Shown in pieces: positions 45,619 through 56,098 of a DNA stretch of 64,000 nt. The notes under the pieces were generated by a model. That model saw only the letters and a program-made list of their open reading frames with translations. It ran no database searches and was not told the origin of the DNA. The DNA is from Serratia symbiotica (GTDB lineage: Bacteria; Pseudomonadota; Gammaproteobacteria; Enterobacterales; Enterobacteriaceae), in assembly GCF_000821185.2 (NCBI RefSeq), contig NZ_CP050855.1:1178001-1242000 (forward strand), given 5' to 3'. The stretch's first letter is position 1. Each line of letters begins with the position of its first letter. The position numbers were made by a program, and so were the translations under genes.

Positions 45619-46224
45619 ATGAAACTGTTCTATAAAGCGGGTGCCTGTTCTCTGTCTGCGCATATCGTCCTGTGTGAGGCTGGCCTGGATTTTACGGCGG
45701 AAAAAGTTGATTTGGTGCAGAAGAAAACCGAGAGCGGTGCAGATTATCTGAGCATCAACCCTAAAGGACAAGTGCCAGCATTGCTGCTTGATGACGGCAG
45801 TCTGCTGACCGAGGGCGTGGCCATCGTACAATATTTGGCTGACCGCGTGCCGGATCGCGATCTGATGCCAGCGGCAGGCACCCTGTCGCGCTACCATGCG
45901 ATTGAATGGCTGAACTACATTGCTACCGAGCTGCACAAGGGATTCAGTCCACTGTTCAATCCTAAAACGCCAGATGAGTACCAGGCCATCGCACGAACCA
46001 AGCTTGAGCAACAGTTCAACTATTTGGACTCAGTGCTAGCTAAACAGCACTACCTGCTAGGAAGCCGTTTCAGCGTGGCAGATACCTATCTGTTTACCGT
46101 GCTGCGCTGGGCGATGACCTTGCAGTTTAATACCAAACACTATGCCCATCTGATTGCTTGGTTTGATCGCATCGCCGCGCGGCCAGCAGTCATTGCGGCA
46201 TTAAACGCCGAAGGGTTGAAGTAG
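45619..46224 (+). CDS. gstA: Glutathione S-transferase GstA (beta class)
   Basis: This 201-residue cytosolic enzyme has the N-terminal beta-class start MKLFYKAGACSLSAHIVL with the characteristic Cys10, followed by the thioredoxin-fold glutathione site (NPKGQVPALLLDDG) and a helical C-terminal domain. It conjugates glutathione to electrophiles. It ends 41 bases before the pdxY stop on the opposite strand. Confidence 0.95.
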   Translation: MKLFYKAGACSLSAHIVLCEAGLDFTAEKVDLVQKKTESGADYLSINPKGQVPALLLDDGSLLTEGVAIVQYLADRVPDRDLMPAAGTLSRYHAIEWLNYIATELHKGFSPLFNPKTPDEYQAIARTKLEQQFNYLDSVLAKQHYLLGSRFSVADTYLFTVLRWAMTLQFNTKHYAHLIAWFDRIAARPAVIAALNAEGLK

Positions 46225-46244
46225 GCTGTGTCCGGTAAATATCA

Positions 46245-46268
46245 CGGCCCCGGTTCAGGGGCTGTTTA
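46245..46268. terminator. Convergent terminator between gstA and pdxY
   Basis: A GC-rich hairpin (GGCCCC, loop GGTTCA, GGGGCT) followed by GTTT lies between the two stop codons. It can serve both strands. Confidence 0.6.
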
Positions 46269-47126
46269 CAATTTCACCGCTTTAAATTCACAGCGCGGTT
46301 GTACGATCATATCCTGTGCGGCAACAACCTGCAGTTCATATTCCCCCATTTGCTGAGTTGTCAGTATCACCTCATACACTGCGGCAGCGGTGTGCTCCAA
46401 TGCCTTGTCCAGTGTCTTTCCTTTTAACAAATTCACCAATAACAGGCCGCTGGTCAGGTCGCCCACGCCAACTGGCTGCCGCGTACCGAAGTCTACCAGC
46501 GGTCGGCTGATGTGCCAGGCTTCATCCGCCGTTACCAGCAGCATTTCGAAAAAATCCTGACGATAACCGGCGCGGCTTAGATGCTTGACCAACACTCGCT
46601 TAGGCCCTTGGGCGATCAAAGCATGAGCAGCGCTCACCGCCTGGCCCACATTGCAGATCTCCCGCTGGCTCAACAGTTCCAGCTCCAGTAGATTTGGCGC
46701 GATGATGTCGCTGCACGGCAGCGACTGCTGACAGTGGAACTCAGCCACACCCGGTGCCACGATACAGCCCTTTTCAGGGTGCCCCATGACCGGATCGCAG
46801 AAATACCAGGCGTTCGGATTAGCTAGCTTGACCTGACGCACAATCGCTAAAATATGGCTACCTTGTTCCGCCGAGCCGATATAGCCACTCAGTACCGCAT
46901 CACAATGCTTCAGTTGATCAATATCGGCGATCCCCTGAACGATTTCGCTGAGGTGGTTAGCCGACATCACGCAGCCAGCCCATTTGCCGTACTGGGTATG
47001 ATTGGAAAATTGCACGGTGTTTAGCGGCCAGACGTTAACACCCATGCGGCGCATGGGAAAAACCGTCGCGCTGTTACCGGCATGACCAAACACCACATGT
47101 GACTGGATAGAAAGAATGTTTTTCAT
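46266..47126 (-). CDS. pdxY: Pyridoxal kinase PdxY
   Basis: This 286-residue ribokinase-family enzyme phosphorylates pyridoxal. The start [20 protein letters not shown] at 47126 is that of the family, and the anion-hole/catalytic motif [10 protein letters not shown] is near residue 220. An open frame further upstream to 47198 has no support. It lies downstream of tyrS on the same strand, as in E. coli, and probably belongs to the same transcript. Confidence 0.96.
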   Translation of the reverse strand: MKNILSIQSHVVFGHAGNSATVFPMRRMGVNVWPLNTVQFSNHTQYGKWAGCVMSANHLSEIVQGIADIDQLKHCDAVLSGYIGSAEQGSHILAIVRQVKLANPNAWYFCDPVMGHPEKGCIVAPGVAEFHCQQSLPCSDIIAPNLLELELLSQREICNVGQAVSAAHALIAQGPKRVLVKHLSRAGYRQDFFEMLLVTADEAWHISRPLVDFGTRQPVGVGDLTSGLLLVNLLKGKTLDKALEHTAAAVYEVILTTQQMGEYELQVVAAQDMIVQPRCEFKAVKL

Positions 47127-47176
47127 CTCACCGTGCCTTGCTAAAAATAAAGGGGCCGCCAAGCATCTTGTTCTAA

Positions 47177-48451
47177 TTATTTCCAGTCCACCAGGCAATA
47201 ATGCTTTTTACCGCGACGCAGCAACGTGTAACGGCCAAACAGGCGGTCTGCATCGCTGAAGGTGTATTCTGCGTTGGATTGCTTCTCGCCGTTGATGCTC
47301 ACCGCATTAGAAACGATCATGGTGCGCGCCTGGCCGCGCGACGGCACCAATTCAGCATTCACCAGCGCCTGTTGCAGATCAGCATCCCCTGAAAGCTTGA
47401 TAGTTGGCATGCCGTCCTGCGCCAACTGGGCAAAATCCGCCTCGGTCAGGTCGTGTAACACACCGGAAAATAGGCTCTGAGTGATACGCTTAGCAGCAGC
47501 TAAACCTTCGGCACCGTGCACCATGCCAGTCACTTCCTCCGCCAGCACGTACTGGGCGCGCGGTGCCTGGTCGCTGTTCTTGTCTTCTTCTTCTAACGCA
47601 TTGATGTCTGCCAGGTTCAGGAAGGTGAAAAACTTCAGGAAACGGTAAACATCGGCATCTGCCGTGTTGATCCAAAATTGGTAGAATTTGTAGGGGCTAG
47701 TTTTCTCTGCCGATAGCCAGACTGCGCCACCTTCGGTTTTGCCAAACTTGGTGCCATCCGCTTTGGTGATCAGCGGCACAGTCAGGCCGAACACGGGTTT
47801 CTGATGCATGCGCCGGGTCAGATCGATTCCAGAGGTGATATTGCCCCATTGATCAGAACCGCCGATCTGCAACTCTACCTGATGGCGGTGATACAACTCG
47901 CTGAAATCAAAACCTTGCAACAGGTTGTAGGAGAATTCAGTGAAGGAGATACCAGAGTCATCACGATTCAGACGCTGCTTGACCGCTTCCTTGTTGATCA
48001 TCTGGTTCACAGAGAAATGTTTGCCGATGTCGCGCAGGAAAGTCAGCACGTTCATGCCGCCGTACCAATCATAATTGTTGGCGGCGATGGCGCTGTTGCT
48101 ACCGCAGTCAAAATCAAGGAACGGAGAAACCTGCTGGCGGATTTTCTCCCCCCACTGGCTCACCGTCTCGCTGGTATTTAGCTTGCGTTCAGTTGCCTTA
48201 AAGCTAGGATCACCGATCAAGCCGGTGGCCCCCCCCACCAACGCGACCGGCTTATGACCTGCCAATTGGAAACGCTTCAGGCACAGCAAGGGAACCAGAT
48301 GGCCCAAATGCAAGCTGTCCGCAGTCGGATCGAAACCGCAATACAGTGCAATTGGCCCTTGCGCCAGTCGCTCTATTAATGCTTCCTCATCCGTTACCTG
48401 GGCAACGAGGCCCCGCTCTTGCAGTTGTTTAATCAAGTTGCTGCTTGCCAT
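47177..48451 (-). CDS. tyrS: Tyrosyl-tRNA synthetase
   Basis: This 424-residue class I synthetase charges tRNA-Tyr. Visible parts are the HIGH-type site HLGHLVP, the second signature KFGKTEG (KMSKS type), and the C-terminal S4-like RNA-binding domain ([20 protein letters not shown]). The start at 48451 ([11 protein letters not shown]) is identical to that in E. coli; the longer frame to 48493 is not used. Confidence 0.98.
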   Translation of the reverse strand: MASSNLIKQLQERGLVAQVTDEEALIERLAQGPIALYCGFDPTADSLHLGHLVPLLCLKRFQLAGHKPVALVGGATGLIGDPSFKATERKLNTSETVSQWGEKIRQQVSPFLDFDCGSNSAIAANNYDWYGGMNVLTFLRDIGKHFSVNQMINKEAVKQRLNRDDSGISFTEFSYNLLQGFDFSELYHRHQVELQIGGSDQWGNITSGIDLTRRMHQKPVFGLTVPLITKADGTKFGKTEGGAVWLSAEKTSPYKFYQFWINTADADVYRFLKFFTFLNLADINALEEEDKNSDQAPRAQYVLAEEVTGMVHGAEGLAAAKRITQSLFSGVLHDLTEADFAQLAQDGMPTIKLSGDADLQQALVNAELVPSRGQARTMIVSNAVSINGEKQSNAEYTFSDADRLFGRYTLLRRGKKHYCLVDWK

Positions 48452-48587
48452 CAATGACTCCATGTATAAACGAATGCACCTTTGCCGGTACAAGCTCTTT
48501 CGCCCTGCAGCGAAAAAAAATCAGGGTAGCGCATAGGATAAAGCGCTGCCGATGCCAGTGCCAGCGCTCAACAGGGATTTTCTTTCT

Positions 48588-49241
48588 TCAGGGCGCTAGG
48601 CGGTCAATTTTCCAGTCATTTCCGCTCCGCTGATACAGGAAACGGTCATGCAGACGGTAGGCACCGCCCTGCCAGAATTCGACTGAATCGACTTTTACAC
48701 GAAATCCTCCCCAAAAACTCGGCAATGGTACCTCACCTTGCTGGAATTTATGCTTCAGTTCGAGGAATTTGCTTTCCAGCACGCCGCGTGTGGAGATGCG
48801 CGATGACTGTTGGGAAACCCAAGCACCAATCTGGCTGTCTTTCGGTCGGCTGTGAAAGTACTTCAGCACCTCCAGCGTTGTCAGGCGTTCCACTCTGCCG
48901 AGGAAGATCACCTGGCGTTCAAGCATGTGCCACGGGAACAGCAGGCTGATATGCGGATTTTGCGCCAGTTGCTGCGCTTTGCGGCTGCCCAGGTTGGTAT
49001 AAAACACTAACCCTTTATCATCAAAATGTTTCAACAACACGATGCGCTGATAAGGTTGTCCATTTTCGTCTACGGTAGCAACGCACATGGCGGTAGGATC
49101 GGCCAGACGTGCATCGCAGGCTTGCTTCAACCAACGTTCGAACAGGTCAAGCGGATTGACACTCAGATCGTTGCGACGCAGGCCGCCTCTGGTGTATTCA
49201 CAACGCAGGTTCGCAATATCAAACCCATTGTTTCCATTCAT
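48588..49241 (-). CDS. pdxH: Pyridoxine/pyridoxamine 5'-phosphate oxidase
   Basis: This 217-residue FMN enzyme makes pyridoxal 5'-phosphate. Family features include [18 protein letters not shown], the [11 protein letters not shown] stretch and the C-terminal signature [13 protein letters not shown]. The start at 49241 ([13 protein letters not shown]) is chosen by homology. It is followed by tyrS and pdxY, so three vitamin B6 or tRNA genes share the strand. Confidence 0.96.
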   Translation of the reverse strand: MNGNNGFDIANLRCEYTRGGLRRNDLSVNPLDLFERWLKQACDARLADPTAMCVATVDENGQPYQRIVLLKHFDDKGLVFYTNLGSRKAQQLAQNPHISLLFPWHMLERQVIFLGRVERLTTLEVLKYFHSRPKDSQIGAWVSQQSSRISTRGVLESKFLELKHKFQQGEVPLPSFWGGFRVKVDSVEFWQGGAYRLHDRFLYQRSGNDWKIDRLAP

Positions 49242-49307
49242 AAGCTTTACCAACCAGTCGAAAAATGTGGTTACATGCTGAAGCGCTCTAATGCCACCAT
49301 CAGCCAC

Positions 49308-49598
49308 TCAGCTAGCCTGTACACAGTCACTTATCATTACCCTGCCGTTACACTCGACATGGGCGTTTCCCCTTGGATTAGAAAGTGTACTTGCCATCGT
49401 TATACTTAACGCCAGCCCCTCTTTCTGGTGCAATAACTCACCGCCCAGCAAAAAGCTAACCTCGCTCGCTTTAGCGTCCAATGCTGCCGTCAGCGGCGTG
49501 GTACCGCACTGATAATATAACGTTTGATTGTTTTGTGGCAGAAAATAACTGCAAGCTGACAGCACTAACGCGCCGGTGACTAAGATGACCTTTTTCAT
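49308..49598 (-). pseudogene. mliC: Lysozyme inhibitor lipoprotein MliC, probably doubly frameshifted
   Basis: A 96-codon frame begins with a lipoprotein signal (MKKVILVTGALVLSACS) and the MliC core (YYQCGTTPLTAAL, then EVSFLLGGELLHQKEG). After KEGLA the frame loses the family sequence for about 13 residues (49371-49409), while the neighbouring frame there reads GVKYNDGKYTF, a stop, and SKG. This resembles the family's SGxxYSDGxYxFWSKG. The family sequence (HVECNGRV, ISDC) then returns in the first frame. A pair of compensating indels is the simplest reading, with loss of the conserved strand that inserts into lysozyme. Whether the altered lipoprotein still works is unknown. Confidence 0.65.
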
Positions 49599-49647
49599 GT
49601 TATTGCTTCTTAGAAAAATCAATCCATGCATGTCTATCCTAACGGAG

Positions 49648-50769
49648 CTAACAGTCAGTTAAAGGCAAAACCGGATAAATTCCACCCAGTAGCGTTTCAC
49701 GGCTGGCACCCGTTACCGACGGCAGGTTGCCAGATAGGCCAGATAGCGTGCGGAACGCCAGCCAAGCAAACGCCAGCGCTTCCATATCATCACCGCTGAT
49801 GCCGAAATTGTCGGTCAAACTGACCTCGGTACCCGGCAGCATCGCCGACAGCCGGGCCATCAGCAACGGATTGCGCGCCCCGCCACCGCATACCAGCAGA
49901 CGCTCACACCCCCCGGCCAATTGCACTTGCTCGCAAAGGGTGATGGCCGTCAACTCCGCCAGTGTGGCCAATACGTCAAGCGGGCTAATCGCCGGTGATC
50001 CCGCTAGTTGTTGATCCAACCAGGCGATATTGAAATATTCGCGACCCGTGCTTTTTGGCGCAGGCCGCGCAAAATAGGGGTCAGCCAGCATCTGCTGTAG
50101 CAGCGGCAAATAAACGCGCCCCTGCATCGCCCACACAGCGTCCTTGTCGTAAGGTTGTGAAAAGTGTCGCCAAACCCAGGCATCCATCAGCATATTGCCC
50201 GGACCGGTATCGAAACCACGCACCGGTGTGCCGGGCAACAGTAAGGAGAGGTTGGCAATACCGCCGATGTTCAACACCACGCGGCGCTCTGTCGGATGCG
50301 CCAACAACGCCTGATGAAACGCTGGCACCAGCGGTGCACCCTGGCCACCGTAAGCCATGTCGCGCCGACGGAAATCGCCAACAGTGGTGATATTGGCCAC
50401 CGCAGCGATACGGTTGTTGTCGCCCAATTGCATCGAAAACCGCGTATTCCCTTCAGGTTCATGCCACACCGTCTGGCCGTGGCAGCCGATGGCCGTGATG
50501 TGTTGCGCCGGAATGCCAGTTTGCTTTAGCAGGCCGAGCACCGCTTCACCAAATAGCGTTCCCAACTGAGCGTCTAACTGACCAATGGCGGCCAACGTGG
50601 TCTGCTGTCCCTGGCACATGGCCAAAATATCTTGCTTCAATTGGATCGGCATTGGGCAGCTATAGCTGGCCTGCTGTGCCACCCTGTGTTCATCGACCAC
50701 AGCCAATACCACATCGATTCCGTCCAAGCTGGTGCCAGACATAACACCTATATAATGGCCTGACTTCAT
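49648..50769 (-). CDS. anmK: Anhydro-N-acetylmuramic acid kinase
   Basis: This 373-residue kinase of murein recycling converts 1,6-anhydro-MurNAc to MurNAc-6-phosphate. It has the ATP-binding start [15 protein letters not shown], the GxVWHEPEG region and the [11 protein letters not shown] and [12 protein letters not shown] motifs. Its place upstream of mliC is conserved with E. coli. Confidence 0.97.
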   Translation of the reverse strand: MKSGHYIGVMSGTSLDGIDVVLAVVDEHRVAQQASYSCPMPIQLKQDILAMCQGQQTTLAAIGQLDAQLGTLFGEAVLGLLKQTGIPAQHITAIGCHGQTVWHEPEGNTRFSMQLGDNNRIAAVANITTVGDFRRRDMAYGGQGAPLVPAFHQALLAHPTERRVVLNIGGIANLSLLLPGTPVRGFDTGPGNMLMDAWVWRHFSQPYDKDAVWAMQGRVYLPLLQQMLADPYFARPAPKSTGREYFNIAWLDQQLAGSPAISPLDVLATLAELTAITLCEQVQLAGGCERLLVCGGGARNPLLMARLSAMLPGTEVSLTDNFGISGDDMEALAFAWLAFRTLSGLSGNLPSVTGASRETLLGGIYPVLPLTDC

Positions 50770-51143
50770 AGCAAAATCCTATAGCCCCGCATGGGGAAGC
50801 AAACAGTTGACCCGACAAATAAATCAGAATTAAAAGATTAGCGCCATGAATTATTATGCCTTTTTTATCACTATGCGCCTGATATTGGTTTGCCAAGCTG
50901 GGTCGGCTTCGATTACCCATGTTAAATAACGGCTCAACCTGCAATAGAATGTTCTCCAACGCTGTCATAATGCTAAACCACGGTTTATTATTGGTTGAAG
51001 AGTAGAAGGTTAAGCTGTATGCAACAATGGAAAGTGGGGAACGGTGATATACGTTGCTTTAAACCATACTTTGTCTATCATTTTAACTGAATCTGGCTTG
51101 GAGATATTCCCCAGATTATGGACTATTAAATGAGGAGTTTTAT
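50770..51143. other. Intergenic region between anmK and slyB
   Basis: The divergent anmK and slyB promoters lie here. Apart from the PhoP-type box at 50982-50998 and the slyB ribosome-binding site, I see nothing further. Confidence 0.4.
50982..50998 (+). promoter_or_regulatory. PhoP box upstream of slyB
   Basis: GGTTTA-N5-GGTTGA matches the PhoP consensus (two GGTTTA or TGTTTA hexamers five bases apart) at 11 of 12 fixed positions. slyB is a known PhoP-regulated gene in Salmonella and E. coli. The box is 146-162 bases before the ATG. Confidence 0.55.
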
Positions 51144-51608
51144 ATGATCAAGCGTCTTATCGTCGTTGCCATCGCCACTGTGACTCTGGCGGGTTGTGCC
51201 AATGATTCCATGTCCGGCGACGTTTACAGCGCCTCACAGGCCAAGCAGGTGCAGACCGTACGATACGGTACGCTGGTTTCTGTGCGTCCTGTCAAGATCC
51301 AAAACCAAGGCGGATCCAACATGATTGGCACCCTTGGTGGTGCCGTACTGGGTGGTTTCCTCGGTAACACCATCGGCGGCGGTTCTGGTCGCAGCTTAGC
51401 GACCGCAGCAGGTGTAGTCGCTGGTGGCGTAGCAGGTGATCAGATTGGTGGAGCGGCAGGTCGCACCGATGGCCTTGAACTGGAAATTAAAACCGATCAA
51501 AAAGAGAACGTGGTGGTAGTCCAGAAGCTTGGCACGACCAAATTCAGACCAGGGCAGCGTGTGCGTATGGCTCAGAGGGGCGATACCATCACCGTCTCGC
51601 CATTGTAA
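51144..51608 (+). CDS. slyB: Outer membrane lipoprotein SlyB
   Basis: This 154-residue lipoprotein has a lipobox (VTLAGC) with the acylated Cys near residue 18 and a glycine-zipper region (GTLGGAVLGGFLGNTIGGG, then AGGVAGDQIGG), followed by a C-terminal beta domain. SlyB stabilises the outer membrane under PhoPQ-inducing stress. A strong GAGGAG site precedes the ATG. Confidence 0.96.
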   Translation: MIKRLIVVAIATVTLAGCANDSMSGDVYSASQAKQVQTVRYGTLVSVRPVKIQNQGGSNMIGTLGGAVLGGFLGNTIGGGSGRSLATAAGVVAGGVAGDQIGGAAGRTDGLELEIKTDQKENVVVVQKLGTTKFRPGQRVRMAQRGDTITVSPL

Positions 51609-51737
51609 GCTGGCCACAAACGGAAAAACCGGGGGTTAAGACTGCTGACAAGGTGCGTTCAGATCCGGTGGCGGTTATTGAATCGCCTCACCCAAGTAAG
51701 ATAAATCAATAGGTTGAATATCATCAATTCAAAAAAA

Positions 51738-51810
51738 CAAACCCCAGATAAACATCATCTGAGGTTTGTCATCAATCCGAAACCGGAGGTTATACCTCCG
51801 GTTTTATTTC
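51738..51810. terminator. Bidirectional terminator between slyB and slyA
   Basis: Two hairpins lie side by side: AAACCCCAGAT with ATCTGAGGTTT (51740-51769), and AAACCGGAGGT with ACCTCCGGTTT (51781-51805), the second followed by TATTT. They end both converging genes. Confidence 0.75.
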
Positions 51811-51846
51811 TGGTGCCGTGAAATGTAATCTTATAAAATAATATTA

Positions 51847-52278
51847 TTATTTGTTTTGCAGTTCGATGATGTTTCGTTCCAACTTGCCAATCAGACCTAC
51901 CAATAGCTGAATTTCATCGATGCTAATGCCATTAAGGATTTCGCTACGTGTTGAGGTTATGACGCTATCTACTTCCCTGATGATTGGATCGGCCGCTTCA
52001 GTGAGCCTAATGCGCTTCGCTCGACGGTCATTGGCACAGGTGTGACGCGTAATCAGTCCTTTTTCCTCCAATTGGTCCAGAGTGCGAACCAGTGATGGCT
52101 GCTCAATACCAATCGCTTTAGCCAGTTGGATCTGTGACTGATCCGGCGGTAAACAATCAATATTGTGCAAAGTAAACCAATGCGTTTGGGTTAGCTCCAA
52201 CGGCTTGAGCCGATGATCGATGAGCGCACGCCAAACACGTACTAATCGTGCTAAATCTGAACCTAATGTTGATTCCAT
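51847..52278 (-). CDS. slyA: Transcriptional regulator SlyA (MarR family)
   Basis: This 143-residue winged-helix regulator has the SlyA N-terminus ([21 protein letters not shown]), a DNA-binding region ([19 protein letters not shown]) and the wing ([14 protein letters not shown]). It counters H-NS at virulence and envelope genes. The ribosome-binding site GGAGG lies close to the ATG. A SlyA-type palindrome upstream points to autoregulation. Confidence 0.96.
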   Translation of the reverse strand: MESTLGSDLARLVRVWRALIDHRLKPLELTQTHWFTLHNIDCLPPDQSQIQLAKAIGIEQPSLVRTLDQLEEKGLITRHTCANDRRAKRIRLTEAADPIIREVDSVITSTRSEILNGISIDEIQLLVGLIGKLERNIIELQNK

Positions 52279-53163
52279 TTACCCCTCCTTATAATTAGCA
52301 TGCTAATTTTATCTCCAAATGTCTAGCCTATTCTGGGTAACTCATATTAAAAACACAAATGTATATAATGTATATTGTGGAAATAGCCACTATTTTTATC
52401 AGCTATTGACAGTTCGTTATGCAAATATTCAACATGTGAGTGTCGTAGATATTGATAATGTGAACATCATGGCTAAACACTTCTCTTTTCCACACTCGAT
52501 TTGGTATTGAGCGTATCGACTTCCTTCAATCATGTTTAACGCTTTTTACTGAAAATGGTGAAGCATTTTGTTACGAGACGGAATATTTTCCAGCGAGATC
52601 GGACATCCCATGCTGATGGATTTTTCTGATCTGGCTAACAACAATTCTCTAAGTATTTTAGCGATTTAATATCGCGCGAGATATAAAAATATCTTTCAAT
52701 AGTGATCGTCTACACCTTTGCCATTTGCGCTGGCGTTTTTTTGAGGACGCTTATTATAAGCACTACTAATGAACATACCAAGACGAAGTCTCTACCTGGA
52801 TCATTAGCATTACACTGTAATTCATTGGAAAATTAGAAAAATAAGCACTTATAACATCACAGGTAGGTTAAATTAATCAGTAAACCTTGAGTATTAAGCT
52901 TCCTTCTTTTGCCAGGCTCTCCAAGCGCATGAGTTACCTTGCTATGGGCGATTTTGCTGGCAAGACCCATCCTAGTCACAACTCCGATGCGATTTTAACG
53001 CCATGAGCCTGCCCTTCAACGCTGCAAAAGTATCGTTGACTTGCGGCTTGTAAAAGTGACGTCGTCACACCAGATTATCCTTCGATTCACATTGAACCCC
53101 CTTGTGCGACGAAGCTATACTGGCTTCTCTTCACCGCGTCCGCCACAGCCAATCAGAGGATTT
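52279..53163. other. AT-rich intergenic stretch between slyA and gloA
   Basis: Nearly 900 bases hold no gene with family features. In E. coli this interval contains several genes, including nemRA, so material seems to have been lost and decayed here. The slyA operator lies at its left edge and the gloA leader at its right edge. Confidence 0.45.
52295..52306. promoter_or_regulatory. SlyA operator
   Basis: The perfect palindrome TTAGCATGCTAA lies 17 bases before the slyA ATG. It differs from the published SlyA site TTAGCAAGCTAA at one position. Confidence 0.65.
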
Positions 53164-53571
53164 ATGCGCTTACTCCATACCATGCTACGCGTCGGTGATC
53201 TGCAACGCGCGATTGACTTCTATACCAAGGTGCTCGGCATGCGTCTGCTGCGTACCAGTGAGAATCCAGAATATAAATACTCGCTGGCGTTTGTCGGGTA
53301 CAGTGATGAAAGCGCAGGTGCAGTAATTGAACTGACTTATAACTGGGGCGTAGACAGTTACGAAATGGGTACTGCGTTCGGGCATCTGGCGCTGGGCGTG
53401 GACGATGTCGCAGCCACATGTGACCACTTGTGTAGCGTCGGCGGCAAGATAATCCGTGCAGTCGGCCCAGTCAAAGGTGGCACCACAGTCATCGCTTTTA
53501 TCGAAGATCCAGACGGCTATAAAATCGAACTGATCGAGAATAAACATGCCAGTGACGGCCTCGGTAAATAA
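53164..53571 (+). CDS. gloA: Glyoxalase I (lactoylglutathione lyase)
   Basis: This 135-residue metalloenzyme converts the methylglyoxal-glutathione adduct to S-lactoylglutathione. All four metal ligands of E. coli GloA can be placed: His5 (RLLHTM), Glu56 (VIELTYN), His74 (FGHLALGV) and Glu122 (YKIELIE). The start at 53164 matches E. coli; the frame's upstream extension to 53041 is not coding. Confidence 0.97.
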   Translation: MRLLHTMLRVGDLQRAIDFYTKVLGMRLLRTSENPEYKYSLAFVGYSDESAGAVIELTYNWGVDSYEMGTAFGHLALGVDDVAATCDHLCSVGGKIIRAVGPVKGGTTVIAFIEDPDGYKIELIENKHASDGLGK

Positions 53572-53684
53572 CACTTATCCAGAGTGCAATGGCAGCTTTC
53601 TTTTTTTACCTAGGTGATAAGCGCCTGCAACCGGTGGCAAAATTTGCCATAATGCGCGCTGCATCCGATGAAGATAAGAAACTG

Positions 53685-54335
53685 ATGGCCGAAAAAAGTG
53701 ACCTTAACGCCCTGAGTGGCCGCTTTCGTGGGTTTTATCCCGTAGTTATAGATGTAGAAACTGCCGGTTTTAATGCAAAAACCGATGCATTACTAGAGAT
53801 TGCCGCCGTTACGTTGAAAATGGATGAGGGGGGGTGGTTGCAGCAGGATGAAACCCTGCACTTTCATGTCGAGCCTTTTGAAGGGGCTAACTTGCAACCG
53901 GAGGCACTGGCATTCAATGGCATTGATCCGCACAACCCGCTGCGTGGCGCGGTCAGTGAATATGATGCGCTGCACGCCATTTTTAAAACGGTGCGTGCTG
54001 GCATCAAGCATCGCGGCTGTAACCGGGCAATCATTGTGGCGCACAACGCCAACTTTGACCACAGTTTCCTGATGGCTGCTGCCGAGCGCGCCAGCCTGAA
54101 GCGCAATCCATTCCACCCCTTTGCCACATTCGATACTGCGGCGCTGAGTGGGCTGGTGCTAGGCCAGACAGTGCTGGCGAAAGCCTGTACCGCTGCTGGT
54201 ATGCCGTTTGACAGTAGCCAGGCGCATTCAGCATTGTACGACACTGAGCAGACCGCCTTACTGTTCTGCGAACTAGTTAACCGCTGGAAACGTCTAGGTG
54301 GCTGGCCACTAACCCTCGGCGATCTCGGCGGCTAA
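53685..54335 (+). CDS. rnt: Ribonuclease T
   Basis: This 216-residue DEDD exonuclease trims tRNA and other stable RNA 3' ends. The catalytic residues lie in VIDVETAGF (Asp, Glu), HNANFDHSF (Asp) and HSALYDTE (His, Asp). The start at 53685 ([10 protein letters not shown]) fits the family length. It follows gloA by 113 bases, as in E. coli. Confidence 0.97.
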   Translation: MAEKSDLNALSGRFRGFYPVVIDVETAGFNAKTDALLEIAAVTLKMDEGGWLQQDETLHFHVEPFEGANLQPEALAFNGIDPHNPLRGAVSEYDALHAIFKTVRAGIKHRGCNRAIIVAHNANFDHSFLMAAAERASLKRNPFHPFATFDTAALSGLVLGQTVLAKACTAAGMPFDSSQAHSALYDTEQTALLFCELVNRWKRLGGWPLTLGDLGG

Positions 54336-54341
54336 GCAATA

Positions 54342-54376
54342 GTCGGGCGGCTCAGTCTGCATTGGCACCGCCCGAC
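54342..54376. terminator. Hairpin between rnt and grxD
   Basis: GTCGGGCGG (54342-54350) pairs perfectly with CCGCCCGAC (54368-54376). It lies between two converging genes. The U-run is weak, so it may work as a 3'-end stabiliser or terminator. Confidence 0.5.
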
Positions 54377-54409
54377 CTCATACATAGCGGTACAAAAACC
54401 TCGTGCCAA

Positions 54410-54763
54410 TTAAGGCTGCGAGTCTTGCTGCGCGCTGTATTTCTCTGCTGTTTCTTTGATAAGCTGTTGCAGTTCGCCACGCTGATACATTTCGATGATG
54501 ATATCGCAACCACCAATCAATTCACCGTCTACCCACAGTTGTGGGAAAGTCGGCCAATTAGCGTACTTAGGCAGTTGTGCACGAATGTCCGGGTTCTGCA
54601 AAATATCCACGTAAGCAAAGCGCTCGCCGCAGGCAGACAGCGCCTGCACAGCCTGCGCAGAGAAACCGCAGTTTGGCAATTTTGGTGAGCCTTTCATGTA
54701 CAGCAAAATGGGGTTTTCAGCGATCTGGTGCTGAATTTTTTCAATCGTCGTCATTGTCGTCAT
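54410..54763 (-). CDS. grxD: Monothiol glutaredoxin GrxD
   Basis: This 117-residue CGFS-type glutaredoxin has its active site in LPNCGFSAQAVQ and the family's WPTFPQLWVDGELIGG stretch. It carries 2Fe-2S clusters, often with BolA. The start at 54763 is favoured by an AGGA site 8 bases upstream; the ATG at 54754 is the alternative. Confidence 0.96.
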   Translation of the reverse strand: MTTMTTIEKIQHQIAENPILLYMKGSPKLPNCGFSAQAVQALSACGERFAYVDILQNPDIRAQLPKYANWPTFPQLWVDGELIGGCDIIIEMYQRGELQQLIKETAEKYSAQQDSQP

Positions 54764-55171
54764 TATTTGTTTCCTCAATCGACATCTCATAGCGACCACA
54801 TGCATCATGTGGGCTGTTTTAACGGCTGTAGTAGTCATAAGAGATGCTCTCTTTTACAAGTGCATCACCCGCTACTGATCGCGTCTTATCAGCAAACACC
54901 GTTCCGGGTTAAAATATGGATTCAGAATAACATTTTTAATCCGACCATTTAACCCATAATTTCCCCCCTCAGTCGGTGTTTAATTAATCCACAAAATTCT
55001 GTTCGTGTTTTTAAAAAACTAATTAATTGATTTTAAATAAAAAAATATGCCGTTAACTTTTTCTCACAATATGGATCACTATTTATAATGTCTTCGCTGT
55101 TGTATATGGAAAAATTCGGGAATACTGTCAGCCTTCGGTATCCGTTTAAAGTCAAAGTTGGTGATGTTGAC
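54764..55171. other. AT-rich intergenic region between grxD and mepH
   Basis: The divergent promoters of grxD and mepH lie here. A perfect inverted repeat (CCACATG with CATGTGG, 54796-54812) followed by GCTGTTTT is present. No gene is seen. Confidence 0.35.
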
Positions 55172-55936
55172 ATGCGCTTAATTCTTATACTTTCCATGCT
55201 GCTACTTACACAACTCTTCTTCAATCTAGCGCATGCTGTACCGCAGGCGCGTACTACCACCGAGCAGCGCAAAAGTCACGCTGCTAATGAAGCGCAACCA
55301 GATGACCCCCAGAAAAGAAAAGCGGTGAAAGTCAGAAAAAAAGTAAAAGTTAGCGCTAGGTTACCGTTGAAGGCCAAAACCCAGAAAATAGCCAAAACTG
55401 TTAAAGTAGTCCCACCGAGAAAGGGTGACAAAAAGCGCTATGACCACCAACGTCAACCCGGTATTTCCAAAACTATACACCCACACGATGTAAAACCATT
55501 GAAGCTCAGCCTGGCACATAAAAAACGTTATCAGCATGCCAAACAGACGGCGATGGCCAAGCTGATGGGCCAAATGGGCAAGCCTTATCACTGGGGGGGC
55601 AGTTCACCCCATACCGGCTTTGATTGCAGTGGTCTAATTTACTACGCTTATAAAGATGTGGTGAAAATCAAGATGCCACGCACCACCAAAGAAATGTACC
55701 AATTACGCCATGCTGCGCCAATCAAGAAAAGCGAACTGGAAAGCGGTGATCTGGTGTTCTTTCGCATTCACAATCACAACGTAGCCGATCATGTCGGGGT
55801 CTATCTCGGCAATGGCAAATTTATACAGTCACCGCGATCCGGTGAAGAGATCCGCATCAGCCAACTCAACAACGACTATTGGCAGAATCACTACATCGGT
55901 GCACGCCGGGTAGTCACGCCACAAACCATTCGCTAA
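55172..55936 (+). CDS. mepH: NlpC/P60 murein endopeptidase MepH
   Basis: This 254-residue protein has a signal peptide (LILSMLLLTQLFFNLAHA), a long basic Lys/Arg-rich linker (about 25-130) and a C-terminal NlpC/P60 domain. The catalytic Cys is in FDCSGLIYYAYKD and the His in ADHVGVYLGNGKF. It cuts D-Ala-mDAP cross-links and helps cell-wall growth. Its place after grxD matches E. coli (formerly ydhO). The start at 55172 gives a proper signal peptide. Confidence 0.93.
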   Translation: MRLILILSMLLLTQLFFNLAHAVPQARTTTEQRKSHAANEAQPDDPQKRKAVKVRKKVKVSARLPLKAKTQKIAKTVKVVPPRKGDKKRYDHQRQPGISKTIHPHDVKPLKLSLAHKKRYQHAKQTAMAKLMGQMGKPYHWGGSSPHTGFDCSGLIYYAYKDVVKIKMPRTTKEMYQLRHAAPIKKSELESGDLVFFRIHNHNVADHVGVYLGNGKFIQSPRSGEEIRISQLNNDYWQNHYIGARRVVTPQTIR

Positions 55937-56008
55937 CGCTGTGCATGCGTTGAAGAACCCTGGATAAGGCACAGTAACTGCGCCTTTATTTAGGTTTAAT
56001 GCTAGCGG

Positions 56009-56098
56009 TCAGTTCAGCACAGCGGTGAAACAGAAAACAATAATCACCGCCAACACACATAACGTGGCAAGCAACGACATCTTCAGGTCAGTATCCAT
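56009..56098 (-). CDS. ynhF: Small membrane protein YnhF (cytochrome bd subunit CydH)
   Basis: This 29-residue peptide has a charged start (MDTDLKMSLL), one membrane helix and a C-terminal Asn. It aligns with E. coli YnhF (MSTDLKFSL) in start, length and hydrophobic pattern. In E. coli YnhF was found as the small subunit CydH of cytochrome bd-I. An AAGGA ribosome-binding site precedes the ATG. Its position upstream of purR is conserved. Confidence 0.85.
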   Translation of the reverse strand: MDTDLKMSLLATLCVLAVIIVFCFTAVLN

